64,000 nt of DNA from the NCBI RefSeq assembly GCF_963678635.1, contig NC_087067.1:17311018-17375017 (forward strand), read 5' to 3'. The position numbers and the translations under genes were made by a program. The notes under the pieces are model-generated. The model ran no database searches and was not told the DNA's origin. It was given only the letters and a program-made list of their open reading frames with translations. This DNA is from Symsagittifera roscoffensis. Lineage: Eukaryota > Xenacoelomorpha > Acoela > Convolutidae. Each line of letters begins with the position of its first letter. The stretch's first letter is position 1. Positions 1 to 11,126 of this stretch are shown here, in pieces.

Positions 1-249
1 CCAGTTTTGGTCTAACAAAAGATACAAAACCGAGCTGACAAAAATGCCTATTATAAAATTTTTACTATGAAAACAATGCTTATCATTCTATTTTATACTA
101 TTGCATAGACCAAAAAAATTGATAGTATGAAATATGCGTGATAAACATTGTTTCATACTTTGTAATTATATAATTTTTCCTCATTTTGGAATTAAATAAT
201 AAGATTTTGTAATACTTTGTATCACGAAACTTTTATAAAAGTAGCAAAA

Positions 250-1010
250 GCATTTTTTGCTCTATGAATTTGCATGATAAGCATTTTTTCCTTACTATGA
301 AGCTGTATGATAAGCATTTTTTCATTCAAAAAATATGAAATTTTTTGTTATAAAGTTTTGTGTTTCATCGGAAACACATTAACCAAGCATTTACTGCCAT
401 ACAAAACACCCAGAGTGTAACTGAAACTCAATTGTAACTGCATTTGTCATGTTTGTTATCAGTTTCACACAGAATTACATACCAAACTTTTTTGGTGGTT
501 GAGCAAAAAGGCCTGTTTTTTTCTTAGAAATTTGTCTTTATCTTAAAATTTGAAGACAAAAAAGTTGAGATTTTTTAAAACTTGCTCAGATTTTTGGAAT
601 TTTTGAGTTTAAACCTGGACTACGTTATAGACTCAAAAAGTCAAATTTTGCGTGCATTTTTTTTTACTAAATGTACATTTGAGTACAGAAACAAGTTTGA
701 AAACAAGAAAAGGGGAAAGCTAACCTCAATTTTGTTTTTTGATTTTGTATAGAAAAAGGCATGACATACTATTTTCATACATGAATTGTATGATCAGCAT
801 TTTTTTTTTAGAAAAAAAATTTTTTTTGTGGCAAAGTTGCTCTCATGTAGCTAAAACTACCACAAGTTTGTCAAAACTACCACTAATTTGCCAAAATTAC
901 CACCAAAGCTATTAAAAATACATTTCGAAGAAAAAAGATTGAAAAATGCTTGTCACACATTTTTTCTATGAAATTGTATGATAAGCATTTTTTCTCTGAA
1001 TGTCAACCGG
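250..1010. repeat. Dispersed GTATGATAAGCATTTTTT short repeats
   Basis: The motif (G)TATGATAAGCATTTTTT occurs near 272-289, 304-322, 787-808 (as TATGATCAGC) and 974-992, each preceded by an ATGAA-rich word. An inverted form (AATGCTTATCATTCTAT) lies near 74-92. The same arrangement is found in units 3 and 4 (for example near 12360, 12396, 12870 and 13062). It is a short interspersed sub-repeat of the macrosatellite unit. Confidence 0.7.
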
Positions 1011-2782
1011 GGTTATCGGATGTACCAATAAGGAGCTCCGAATATCCAGATGAAGATGTGACATTTTGATATGAATCTGGAGTGCGACAGTTTAGCTGAA
1101 CTGACAAAAGTAATATAACCAAATTTCTCTATCTTAACTTAATTTTTCGAATGAAGTTCTCTTTGGTATTTTGCAATTAGTTTATCATAAAAATGTTATT
1201 CTTTCTATTCGTTTTCTTAGTCAATGCCTCGATCTACTTGAGTAGACTGGTGTGGAGCTAGATCTTTGCTGGTGTTTTTTGTGCAGATAACTGTACGTGA
1301 ATTTTTTAATCTCAAGGTTGAATTTAGTTGGTTTAGCATTGGTTGATTTTACAGTTTTATGATTTAAAAGGGCGAAAATAACTTTTTTTAAAATATGATT
1401 TCAGATGGCTTGCTGTTTTTCTGCTTCGCTTTTTGCTATATGCTATGTGTATTCGGTATGGAATCTCAACAATTTTGTAGTTTGAACTTGATTATCAAGT
1501 TGTTAGTTAATTATGTAAAAACTTCAATGAACTTTTTGATTTTGCAGCGAATTTAAGATCTTTCCAGCCTGTCTAAGCATATGCTATCTAACCCCCTGCC
1601 CCTGTTAATTAACAACGAGTTATGGGGGACCAAATTTGTTAAGACATCATGGGAAGCAGACAGTTAACAAGAGCTAGTTGATTTTGTAATTTTAACAAAG
1701 TAGTTTCACGTGTTGCCGCTGCACTGTAGGATAGCTAAGATAATTTCCAACAGCAACTTTTTAGGTATAATTCTGCTAAAGAAAATCAAGGCTAAGTTGA
1801 AAATTCAATCAGGAACCATTGATTTTTGCAGGCAGAGCCTTTCATTTTGTGATTTACCTTCAGGTCAAGCAGCACAAAAAAAAACATTACAAAGAGGCAA
1901 AACTGAGCAATGCGCCACTTGCGATACAAAACTGATTGATTATCATTAAAACCAAACGGGAAAAAGATAAAATGAAAATAAAACTTCAAATGTTTTTTTT
2001 TGTCCATGAAAATTGCAGCAAAGTATCAAAAGCCCAAAGTATCAAAAAAAATACCTGTTCCAATGAAACTAAACAAGAAGTTTTTGGAACGAGAGAAAAA
2101 AAATAAAAAATCGACTACTTGGAGCAGTTTTTTAAGCTGACAAAATTAAGCAGACAGACAATAATCTAAATTAGCCGAAACTTTTCAAAAAGCAAAAAAA
2201 AAGAGTCTCGACTAGAATCGAACTCCCGAGTTTTGTTATCTCTTAAATGGCTGTTAAAGTAACTTGAAAGAAAAAACTAAGCAATGAGAACTAAGTCGAC
2301 AAAAACAAACAGGCGGACGATAACCAGAAAAAGCAAAAAGACTGTAGTTAACAAACAAAAAAACAGTTCCCGGCTAAATTCGGACCAACAAGCTTTGCCG
2401 CCTCAAGCAGTTGTGTTACTTCTATGCCAGTTGTTCCCTCCGTATGGTTGATCGAAATTAATTTTATAATTAGCAAGCTGTAACAAAGTCGACAAGAGAA
2501 GAACATAATCAAACTATAAAAAAAAAAATTCCCCACAAAAAACTCCCAAACAAAAAATGTTCGACTCTCAAACGCAGCAAAAGGAACTCACTCAGTAAAC
2601 AAAAAAAGCCAAAACCGATTGAGTGGAAAAAACGAAATTCAAACGAAAAACATTTCACAAATCGATTTGAAAAATTACAACAAATGAAAAAATGATTTTT
2701 TTAGCCGACAAAATATAAGGAGACAAATATGAGGCCGACAATTTTTATTAAAAACAGAAAATTTCCGTTTCAAAACAAAACA

Positions 2783-2861
2783 GGTCCTGGTCAAATTCAA
2801 ACCTATGCTCTTTGCCGTCCGAGGTGTAGTTGTTGCCTCCAGGCTGTGTGCCAGATATACC
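2783..2861 (-). repeat. tRNA-like (SINE-like) block, unit 1
   Basis: Read on the minus strand, the block runs from GGTATATCTGGCACACAGCC to a B-box-like word. A TGGC...CAGCCTGGAGGC stretch resembles an A box of the Leu/Ser tRNA type, and about 50 bases later lies the B-box position. In this copy the B box is altered (GGTTTGAATT instead of GGTTCGAATT). The acceptor and T stems do not pair, so this is not a functional tRNA gene. Confidence 0.35.
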
Positions 2862-3953
2862 AAAAAACTCGAATTCTTTAAGAACCAAGGTACCAACAGA
2901 AGTTCAAATGAATTCAAGTTATTACTTAGTAAATAGTAACGGGAAAAATTGTCTAGTACCCGGTAGCAAAACCCTTGCTTATCGCAATGGTAAAAAAAAT
3001 CCTAGATTGTGTTTTTATTTTGTTTTGATAGTTAACAAGTTCAAAAATTAAAAACGGTACGTAGACCATAACCGACACATGGTTCGAACTCATCGTCGAA
3101 ACATATGTCGAGCACAATCTAACGGTCTTTCCCATTATAGTGACCAACTGAAACAACTCTGAAACAACTGATGTGCTCTTGTTCATCAGCTCATTCATAC
3201 AGTTACGATTATATATGCATTTAAAAAAACGCTCAATCTCTTTCATGGGCGTGTTTGTTTATTTGATATAATTTATTTACTGGGGCTATAGTGGGAAAGA
3301 CCCCAATTTAACTATACGCTGAGCTGAGCCAAACATTATTTGATCACGATAAAAAAAAACAGGTCGAGTGCACTCAAAGCATAGGTCGAGCAAATCTTGA
3401 AAAACCAGCACACTGAAAAAACGTTGAAATCATTGTCGAAATTTACAGTTTGGTTGACCATGATCGAAACATACGTCAAGCCCGGTCAAAATAGACTCGA
3501 TTTTTAAAATTTTATTTTAATTTTTTTAAATAGTTTCTATCACAAACTTGACAGTTTGGGCAAAACTTTTCAAGCTCTAAAAACAACTGAATCAGAGAGT
3601 GCGGCAGAAACAAACACAGTTATTTTAAAGAAAATTGTTTAAGCAACCGCAAATAGTTCTCTGGGGTTCCTTTTTAGATACTGGGCGCTAATAGTTCTGC
3701 AAATAGACGATAAAATAACTATTTTTTATAACTATTATAACTATATAACGAAAACTATAACTTTTTTTTGCAATGGTTTTGTTATTTTTGATGCTAGTGG
3801 AAAAACATAAATGAAATTTATACATAGTATTATCATAATGTTTTTGTACTGCTTACTTGCAAATGATTCTAGTCATTCTATTTATAATTCACCCTGAAGA
3901 ACGAACTCAAAGGCAGAAATTATAATTTTAACAGAAACTACAATTATAATAAT

Positions 3954-4303
3954 AGGGGCGGATCTAGGATCTTCTCAAGGGGGTGGCGGATTATCAAAAT
4001 AATTTCAACTTTTTGGAATTTGTCGACTTTTGCGACTTTTTTTTGGAAAAAAAACAGGCCAATTAAGTGTTTTTAAGCACTTTTTTGCATAATTTTGACC
4101 AAATAAATTGCGTTTTTTTCGACGCGCACTCCTCAAAATTTATAAATTTCGGCACCAAAATCGCCTTTAGAAAAATTTTAGGGTGAAACAGCCAAAAATT
4201 GATGTCTCGAAATTGTGCAAAGGTCTGGGTCGGCAAAGGGTCGAATCCCTTAAGAATAAAAAGCGTCCACCTGCCCCACTCCTCCCCCCCCCCCCTAAAT
4301 CCT
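3954..4303. mobile_element. MITE copy A, unit 1
   Basis: Begins with AGGGGCGGATCTAGGAT, a terminal sequence of the hAT type (compare CAGGGGCGGAT at the other copy). The right side reads CCCCCCTAAATCC and has lost the last few bases of its terminal repeat. Its middle (TTTTTTTCGACGCGCACTCC, then TTTAGAAAAATTTTAGGGT, then GGTCGAATCCCTTAAG) aligns block by block with MITE B, showing that both are members of one family. No transposase is encoded. Confidence 0.6.
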
Positions 4304-4351
4304 CTGGTGATTTTAGATGTGATATTTTCATTAAACGTCTAATCAAACCTC

Positions 4352-5092
4352 GATTACGGTTGAAATATGCATCAACACGGTAAAAATGCACAGTTAGATT
4401 TGACAAAAGTGTTTTTTTTTATAATAGTGTTAACGATTCATTTGCTTGCTAGCCAAAAATTAACTAACTTTTTTTTGAAATTGAACTGAATTTGAATTCG
4501 ATGTAGGTCTGAATAATTACAGATTACGGTTGAAATATGCATCAACACGGTAAAAATACACAATTAGATTTGACAAAAGTGTTTTTTTTATAATAGTGTT
4601 AACGATTCATTTGCTTGCAAGGGCACTAAAATGAAAACTATTGATAGTAAAAAAGTGAAAACGAACCATAATTATCACGACGTAAAAATTGTCATTTTAG
4701 AAAATTTTGTTGTTATAACCGTGGCTGGCACAATCAGCTTGCTATCATTGTTTTGATCTATTTTGTCTGAGAAAAGGAAAGCCTCAGTGCGGATAATCCT
4801 AGATCCGCCCCAAACCTCGATTACGGTTGAAATATGCATCAAAACGGTAAAAATACACAATTAGATTTGACAAAAGTGTTTTTTTTTATAATAGTGTTAA
4901 CGATTCATTTGCTTGCAAGGGCACTAAAATGAAAACTATTGATAGTAAAAAAGTGAAAACGAACCATAATTATCACGACGTAAAAATTGTCATTTTAGAA
5001 AATTTTGTTGTTATAACCGTGGCTGGAACAATCAGCTTGCTATCATTGTTTTGATCTATTTTGTCTGAGAAAAGGAAAGCCTCAGTGCGCAG
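4352..5092. repeat. Local partial tandem duplication in unit 1
   Basis: The word GATTACGGTTGAAATATGCA starts at 4352, 4522 and 4819, whereas units 2 and 3 have it once. The second and third copies each run about 270 bases, through the CTATTGATAGTAAAAAAGTG and TTTTGTCTGAGAAAAGGAAA blocks. At their junction (4792-4811) sits a short piece, GATAATCCTAGATCCGCCCC, which is the inverted end of MITE A. Confidence 0.8.
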
Positions 5093-6512
5093 CCACTTTT
5101 TAGAAAATTGATATTGCTTGGCTCGGGAAATTTAAAAAAAAATTAGTAAATTAAATTTATTTAAACAACTCATTTTCAATCGAGAAAAAATCTCATTTGG
5201 TAATAAAACCAGCACTTTTCAATATTAGAGCTTTGGACACTGAAAGTAACCAAATTGAATAAAGTTTGAATATTTTTGTCGAGAAATTTGGTCAAATCGT
5301 ACCCCAGTCCCGGCGACAATGCCATAGTGGAATCTGGTTTGTGTCGAACAAAAAATAATTGCTTTTTTTAGTAAAAACATAACCAATTATAGTCGAGACG
5401 TTTAAAATGCAACAACGAAAGCCAAGCAGAACATTCATCCTATTCAAAATGCTCTTGAAGCTCCTACGTAAACATGCGTAAGATCCTACGTAAAAAGTCC
5501 TACGTAACATGCTTGTAAATTTTTTTTTTCATAAACTCGCCACAATGTTAAATTTTTTTCTTCCTTAAAAATATTCTCAGCCATATCAGCTGTAAAATCT
5601 AAGCGGTGTAGTAGTTCTATCTTTGTTTATTGTAAAAGATTAAACACCATGCAAAAACAAACTACCCGATTAAAATTTCTCTTGAAAAAGCGCTAGTGTT
5701 AAAACTTAAATTTTGTCATGCATGATATTTTCTCAAATTTTTTTTCTCAAATCTAATTTTTTCTCAAATTAAATTGATATGGGCTTGAGTATATTGACAA
5801 TTTAACTTTTGTCAAGCATGATATTTTCTAATATCTTTTTTTCAAGTCTAATATTTTTTTGAATTAATTTGATCTGTGCTCGAGTATCTTGAGTTGTTTG
5901 GTGCCAAACTTTCTGGAAATTTTGAAGAATTGTGATTTTTTTCAATGTTTTACTCTATTTTGTTTCACTATTTGAGTTATTTTTCAAGTTCTATAACATA
6001 CGTTTTTCCTGAATTTCTGAAACTCCCCGTTTATTGCAACTTTTTTGGTTCAGTCGATTTTTCAGGCTGCCCTATAATTCCTCGTGCATTCCAAGTTCTT
6101 CTTGAAAAAAATTATTCGAAATGATTTATGCGGAATTTCATGGCTATTTTGATAAATTGAACAGGTGAGACAAAATGCAGTTACAAAAATATGTCTCAGT
6201 TTCAAAATTCCAACTTCTAGTTTCATATTTTTCTTAGCAATTGAAGCAAATACTTGCGAATGAGCCAAAAATGCGTATGCGAATGAGTATCAAGTTTGAA
6301 AATAGTCTTGGAAAAACAAAAAGAATTTTGCAAGATGAACAAACTAACAATTGTGAGCAGATTTGATCTTCATACTCTAGATCGCAACATCACGAATTTA
6401 GCTCAAATAACAAGTAAAGCAACTAAAAAACTGGAAACTTGAAACGTGGTGTGATAGTGTAAAATAGCGCTAAAAAATATGTTTTTTTTGTGATCTTTTC
6501 AAATAAAAGAAT

Positions 6513-6738
6513 CCAGGGCAGATCTAGTTTTCTAGAAGGGGAGACGGGGAGGGGGTTTTGATGGATTTTCAGGAAATTTCCTAAAATTTTGTTGAATTTT
6601 TTTAGGTTAACCAGCAGTTTTCCGGAGCGCTCCTATAACGCACGCTATAAAAACCTTGTTTGGACAAAACTTTCTGCGCCGCAGGCAAATCCAAAAAAAA
6701 CGGGTCAAAACTCTGGGCATTTTCGGAAAAATATTCAA
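6513..6738. mobile_element. MITE copy B, unit 1 (truncated)
   Basis: Starts CCAGGGCAGATCTAG and is cut about 225 bases in, at the junction where unit 1 jumps to unit 2. The missing right half is present in units 2, 3 and 4. Confidence 0.6.
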
Positions 6739-8494
6739 CCGGGGTTATCGGATGTACCAATAAGGAGCTCCGAATATCCAGATGAAGATGTGACATTTTG
6801 ATATGAATCTGGAGTGCGACAGTTTAGCTGAACTGACAAAAGTAATATAACCAAATTTCTCTATCTTAACTTAATTTTTCAAATGAAGTTCTCTTTGGTA
6901 TTTTGCAATTAGTTTATCATAAAAAAGTTATTCTTTCTATTCGTTTTCTTAGTCAATGCCTCGATCTACTTGAGTAGACTGGTGTGGAGCTAGATCTTTC
7001 CTGGTGTTTTTTGTGCAGATGTCTGTACGTGAATTTTTTAATCTCAAGGTTGAATTTAGTTGGTTTAGCATTGGTTGATATTACAGTTTTATGATTTAAA
7101 AGGGCGAAAATAACTTTTTTTAAAATATGATTTCAGATGGCTTGCTGTTTTTCTGCTTCGCTTTTTGCTATATGATATGTGTATTCGGTATGGAATCTCA
7201 ACAATTTTGTAGTTTGAACTTGATTATCAAGTTGCTAGTTAATTATGTAAAAACTTCAATTAACTTTTTGATTTTGCAGCGAATTTAAGATCTTTCAAGC
7301 CTGTCTAAGCATATGCTATCTAACCCCCTGCCCCTGTTAATTAACAACGAGTTATGGGGGACCAAATTTGTTAAGACATCATGGGAAGCAGATAGTTAAC
7401 AAGAGCTGGTTGATTTTGTAATTTCAAAAAAGTAGTTTCACGTGTTGCCGCTGCACTGTAGGATAGCTAAGATAATTTCCAACAGCAACTTTTTAGGTAT
7501 AATTCTGCTAAAGAAAATCAAGGCAAAGTTGAAAATTCAATCAGGAACCCTTGATTTTTGCAGGCAGAGCCTTTCATTTTGTGATTTACCTTCAGGTCAA
7601 GCAGCACAAAAAAACATTACAAAGAGGCAAAGCTGAGCAATGCGCCACTTGCGATACAAAACTGATTGATTATCATTAAAACCAAACGGGAAAAAGATAA
7701 AATGAAAATAAAACTTCAAATGTTTTTTTTTGTCCATGAAAATTGCAGCAAAGTATCAAAAGCCCAAAGTATCAAAAAAAATACCTGTACCAATGAAACT
7801 AAACAAGAAGTTTTTGGAACGAGAGAAAAAAAAATAAAAAATCGACTACTTGGAGCACTTTTTTAAGCTGACAAAATTAAGCAGACAGACAATAATCTAA
7901 ATTAGCCGAAACTTTTCAAAAAGCAAAAAAAAGAGTCTCGACTAGAATCGAACTCCCGGGTTTTGTTGTCTTTTACATGGCTGTTAAAGTAACTTGAAAG
8001 AAAAAGTCAAGCAATGGGAACTAAGCCGACAAAAATAAACAAGCGGACGATAACCAGAAAAAGCAAAAAGACTGTAGTTAACAAAAAAAAACAGTTCCCG
8101 GCTAAATTTGGACCAACAAGCTTTGCGGCCTCAAGCAGTTGTGTTACTTCTATGCCAGTTGTTCCCTCCGTATGGTTGATCGAAATTAATTTTATAACGT
8201 CGACAAGAGAAGAACATAATCAATCTATAAAAAAAAATTTTTCCCCACAAAAAACTCCCAAACAAAAAATGTTCGACTCTCAAACGCAGCAAAAGGAACT
8301 CACTCAGTAAACAATAAAAGCCAAAACCGATTGAGTGGAAAAAACGAAATTCAAACGAAAAACATTTCACAAATCGATTTGAAAAATTACAACAAATAAA
8401 AAAATGATATTTTTAGCCGACAAAATATAAGCAGACAAATATGAGGCCGACAATTTTTATTAAAAACAGAAAATTTCCGTTTCAAAACAAAACA

Positions 8495-8573
8495 GGTCCT
8501 GGTCAAATTCGAACCTATGGTCTTTGCCGTCCGAGGTGTAGTTGTTGCCTCCAGGCTGTGTGCCAGATATACC
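8495..8573 (-). repeat. tRNA-like (SINE-like) block, unit 2
   Basis: Minus-strand copy of the same block with an intact B-box-like word GGTTCGAATT (8506-8515 on plus) and the A-box-like TGGCACACAGCCTGG (8551-8565 on plus). The spacing of about 50 bases fits a tRNA promoter with a variable arm. Stem pairing is poor, so a tRNA-derived SINE head or chance resemblance are the alternatives. Confidence 0.38.
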
Positions 8574-8777
8574 AAAAAAACTCGAATTCTTTAAGAACCA
8601 AGGTACCAACAGAAGTTCAAATGAATTCAAGTTATTACTTAGTAATCAGTAACGGGAAAAATTGTCTAGTACTCAATAGCAAAACCCTTGCTTATCGCAA
8701 TGGTAAAAAAAATCCTAGATTGTGTTTTTATTTTGTTTTGATAGTTAACAAGTTCAAAAATTAAAAACGGTAATAAT

Positions 8778-9101
8778 AGGGGCGGATCTAGGATCTTCTC
8801 AAGGGGTGGCGGATTTTCAAAATTATTACAACTTTTTGGAATTTGTGGAAAAAAAACAGGCCAATTAAGTGTTTTTAAGCACTTTTTTGCATAATTTTGA
8901 CCAAATAAATCGCGTTTTTTTCGACGCGCACTCCTCAAAATTTATAAATTTCGGCGCCAAAATCGCCTTTAGAAAAATTTTAGGATGAGACAGCCAAAAA
9001 CTGATGTCTCGAAATTGTGCAAAGGTCTGGGTCGGCAGGGGGTCGAATCCCTTAAGAATAAAAAAGCGTCCACCTGCCCCACCCCCTCCTCCCCTAAATC
9101 C
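8778..9101. mobile_element. MITE copy A, unit 2
   Basis: Copy of MITE A. Its left terminal repeat sits directly on the edge of the 0.9-kb deletion in unit 2, so the sequence just to its left differs from units 1, 3 and 4. It lacks the right terminal repeat, like all A copies. Confidence 0.6.
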
Positions 9102-10699
9102 TCTGGTGATTTTAGATGTGATATTTTCATTAAACGTCTAATCAAACCTCGATTACGGTTGAAATATGCATCAACACGGTAAAAATACACAATTAGATTT
9201 GACAAAAGTGTTTTTTTTATAATAGTGTTAACGATTCATTTGCTTGCTAGCCAAAAATTGGCTAACTTTTTTTTGAAATTGAACTGAATTTGAATTCGAT
9301 GTAGGTCTGAATAATTACAGATTTTTTATCAAAAAAATGAAATATCTACATCACAAAGGCTTTACAGCTTATTCAACCCTTCAGGAAGCATCCCTTTAGT
9401 TACCTAGAACAGGCAAAGGGAACTAAATGAAAACTATTGATAGTAAAAAAGTGAAAACGAACCATAATTATCACGACGTAAAAATTGTCATTTTAGAAAA
9501 TTTTGTTGTTATAACCGTGGCTGGCACAATCAGCTTGCTATCATTGTTTTGATCTATTTTGTCTGAGAAAAGGAAAGCCTCAGTGCGCAGCCACTTTTTA
9601 GAAAATTGATATTGCTTGGCTCGGGAAAATTTAAAAAAAATTAGTAAATTAAGTTTATTTAAACAACTCATTTTCAACCGAGAAAAAATCTAATTTGATA
9701 ATAAAACCAGCACTTTTCAATATTAGAGCTTTGGACACTGAAAGTAACCAAATTGAATAAAGTTTGAATATTTTTGTCGAGAAATTTGGTCAAATCGTAC
9801 CCCAGTCCCGGCGACAATGCCATAGTGGAATCTGGTTTGTGTCGAACAAAAAATAATTGCTTTTTTTAGTAAAAACATAACCAATTATAGTCGAGACGTT
9901 TAAAATGCAACAACGAAAGCCAAGCAGTACATTCATCCTATTCAAAATGCTTTTGAAGCTCCTACGTAAACATGCGTAAGATCCTACGTAAAAAGTCCTA
10001 CGTAACATGCTTGTAATTTTTTTTTCATAAACTCGCCACAATGTTAAATTTTTTTCTTCCATAAAAATATTCTCAGCCATATCAGCTGTAAAATCTAAGC
10101 GGTGTAGTAGTTCTATCTTTGTAAAAGATTGAACACCATGCAAAAACAAACTACCCGATTAAAATTTCTCTTGAAAAAGCGCTAGTGTTACAACTTAAGT
10201 TTTGTCATGCATGATATTTTCTCAAATTTTTTTCTCAAATCTAATTTTTTCTCAAATTAAATTGATATGGGCTTGAGTATATTGACAATTTAACTTTTGT
10301 CAAGCATGATATTTTCTAATATCTTTTTTTCAAGTCTAATATTTTTTTGATTTAACTTGATCTGTGCTCGAGTAACTTGATCTGTGCTCAAAATTCCAGC
10401 TTCTAGTTTCATATTTTTCTTAGCAATTGAAGCAAATACTTGCGAATGAGCCAAAAATGCGTATGCGAATGAGTATCAAGTTTGAAAATAATTTTGGAAA
10501 AACAAAATGAATTTTGCAAGATGAACAAACTAACAATTGTGAGCAGATTTGATCTTCATACTCTAGATCGCAACATCACGAGTTTAGCTCAAATAACATG
10601 TAAAGCAACTAAAAAACTGGAAACTTGAAACGTGGTGTGATAGTGTAAAATAGCGCTAAAAAATATGTTTTTTTTTGTGATGTTTTCAAATAAAAGAAT

Positions 10700-11126
10700 C
10701 CAGGGCAGATCTAGGGTTTTCTAGAAGGGGAGACGGGAAGGGGGTTTTGATGGATTTTCAGGAAATTTCCTAAAATTTTGTTGAATTTTTTTAGGTTAAC
10801 CAGCAGTTTTCCGGAGCGCTCCTATAACGCACGCTATAAAAACCTTGTTTGGACAAAACTTTCTGCGCCGCAGGCAAATCCAAAAAAAAACGGGTCAAAA
10901 CTCTGGGCATTTTCGGAAAAATATTTTTTTTCGGTACGCGCTCTCCTTCAAAATTAAAATATATTGGTGCCAAGAGATCCTTAAGAAAAATTTTAGGGTT
11001 GGTCTCCGAATAAGAATGATGTCATTGATTAATATCAAAGGATAACCCTGTGATCGGTGAGAGGTTGAATCCCTGAGGGAAAAGGAGAGGGCGTCAGCCA
11101 ACCCCTCCCCCTCAAATCCGCCCCTG
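10700..11126. mobile_element. MITE copy B, unit 2
   Basis: A 427-bp non-coding element with inverted termini CCAGGGCAGATCTAG and, at the right, AATCCGCCCCTG (complement CAGGGGCGGATT). It is flanked by AAAAGAAT (10692-10699) and AAAACAAT (11127-11134), an 8-bp target-site duplication with one mismatch. Both the 8-bp duplication and the CAGGG terminus fit the hAT superfamily. No open frame of note, so non-autonomous. Confidence 0.68.

Larger units (their letters stand above)
1..6738. repeat. Macrosatellite unit 1 (3' truncated)
   Basis: First of four tandem copies of a long AT-rich non-coding unit. Position 1 corresponds to 12088 and 19498, where the next full units begin. The order of blocks is a 5' part with repeated GTATGATAAGCATTTTTT motifs (about 1-1000), a block with the 12-bp palindrome TGTTAATTAACA (1603-1614), a tRNA-like block (2783-2861), MITE A (3954-4303), a locally duplicated stretch (4352-5092), and MITE B (from 6513). 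The unit stops at about 6738, inside MITE B, and jumps directly to sequence equivalent to position 1012 of the unit. Only short open frames occur, and they recur in the other units with the same disruptions, so I see no gene here. Confidence 0.9.

Noticed and set aside
1710-1949. Open frame of 79 codons, repeated in shorter form (64 codons) at 7442, 13797 and 21203
   Set aside because: It begins with TTG, varies in length between units because of homopolymer changes, has no recognisable domain, and simply follows the repeat.
2200-2240. GTCTCGACTAGAATCGAACTCCCG resembling a tRNA T-arm region on the minus strand followed by a T run
   Set aside because: The T stem does not pair, no acceptor or anticodon arm can be built, and I could not place an A box; too weak to call a tRNA gene.
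2348-3246. Several 60-100 codon frames on both strands in each satellite unit
   Set aside because: They occur in AT-rich repeated sequence, overlap each other on both strands, and break differently in each unit.
3124-3310. Inverted repeat GGTCTTTCCCATTATAG / CTATAGTGGGAAAGACC as ends of another MITE
   Set aside because: The arms match for only about 17 bases with a mismatch, flanks show no target duplication, and internal structure is unclear.
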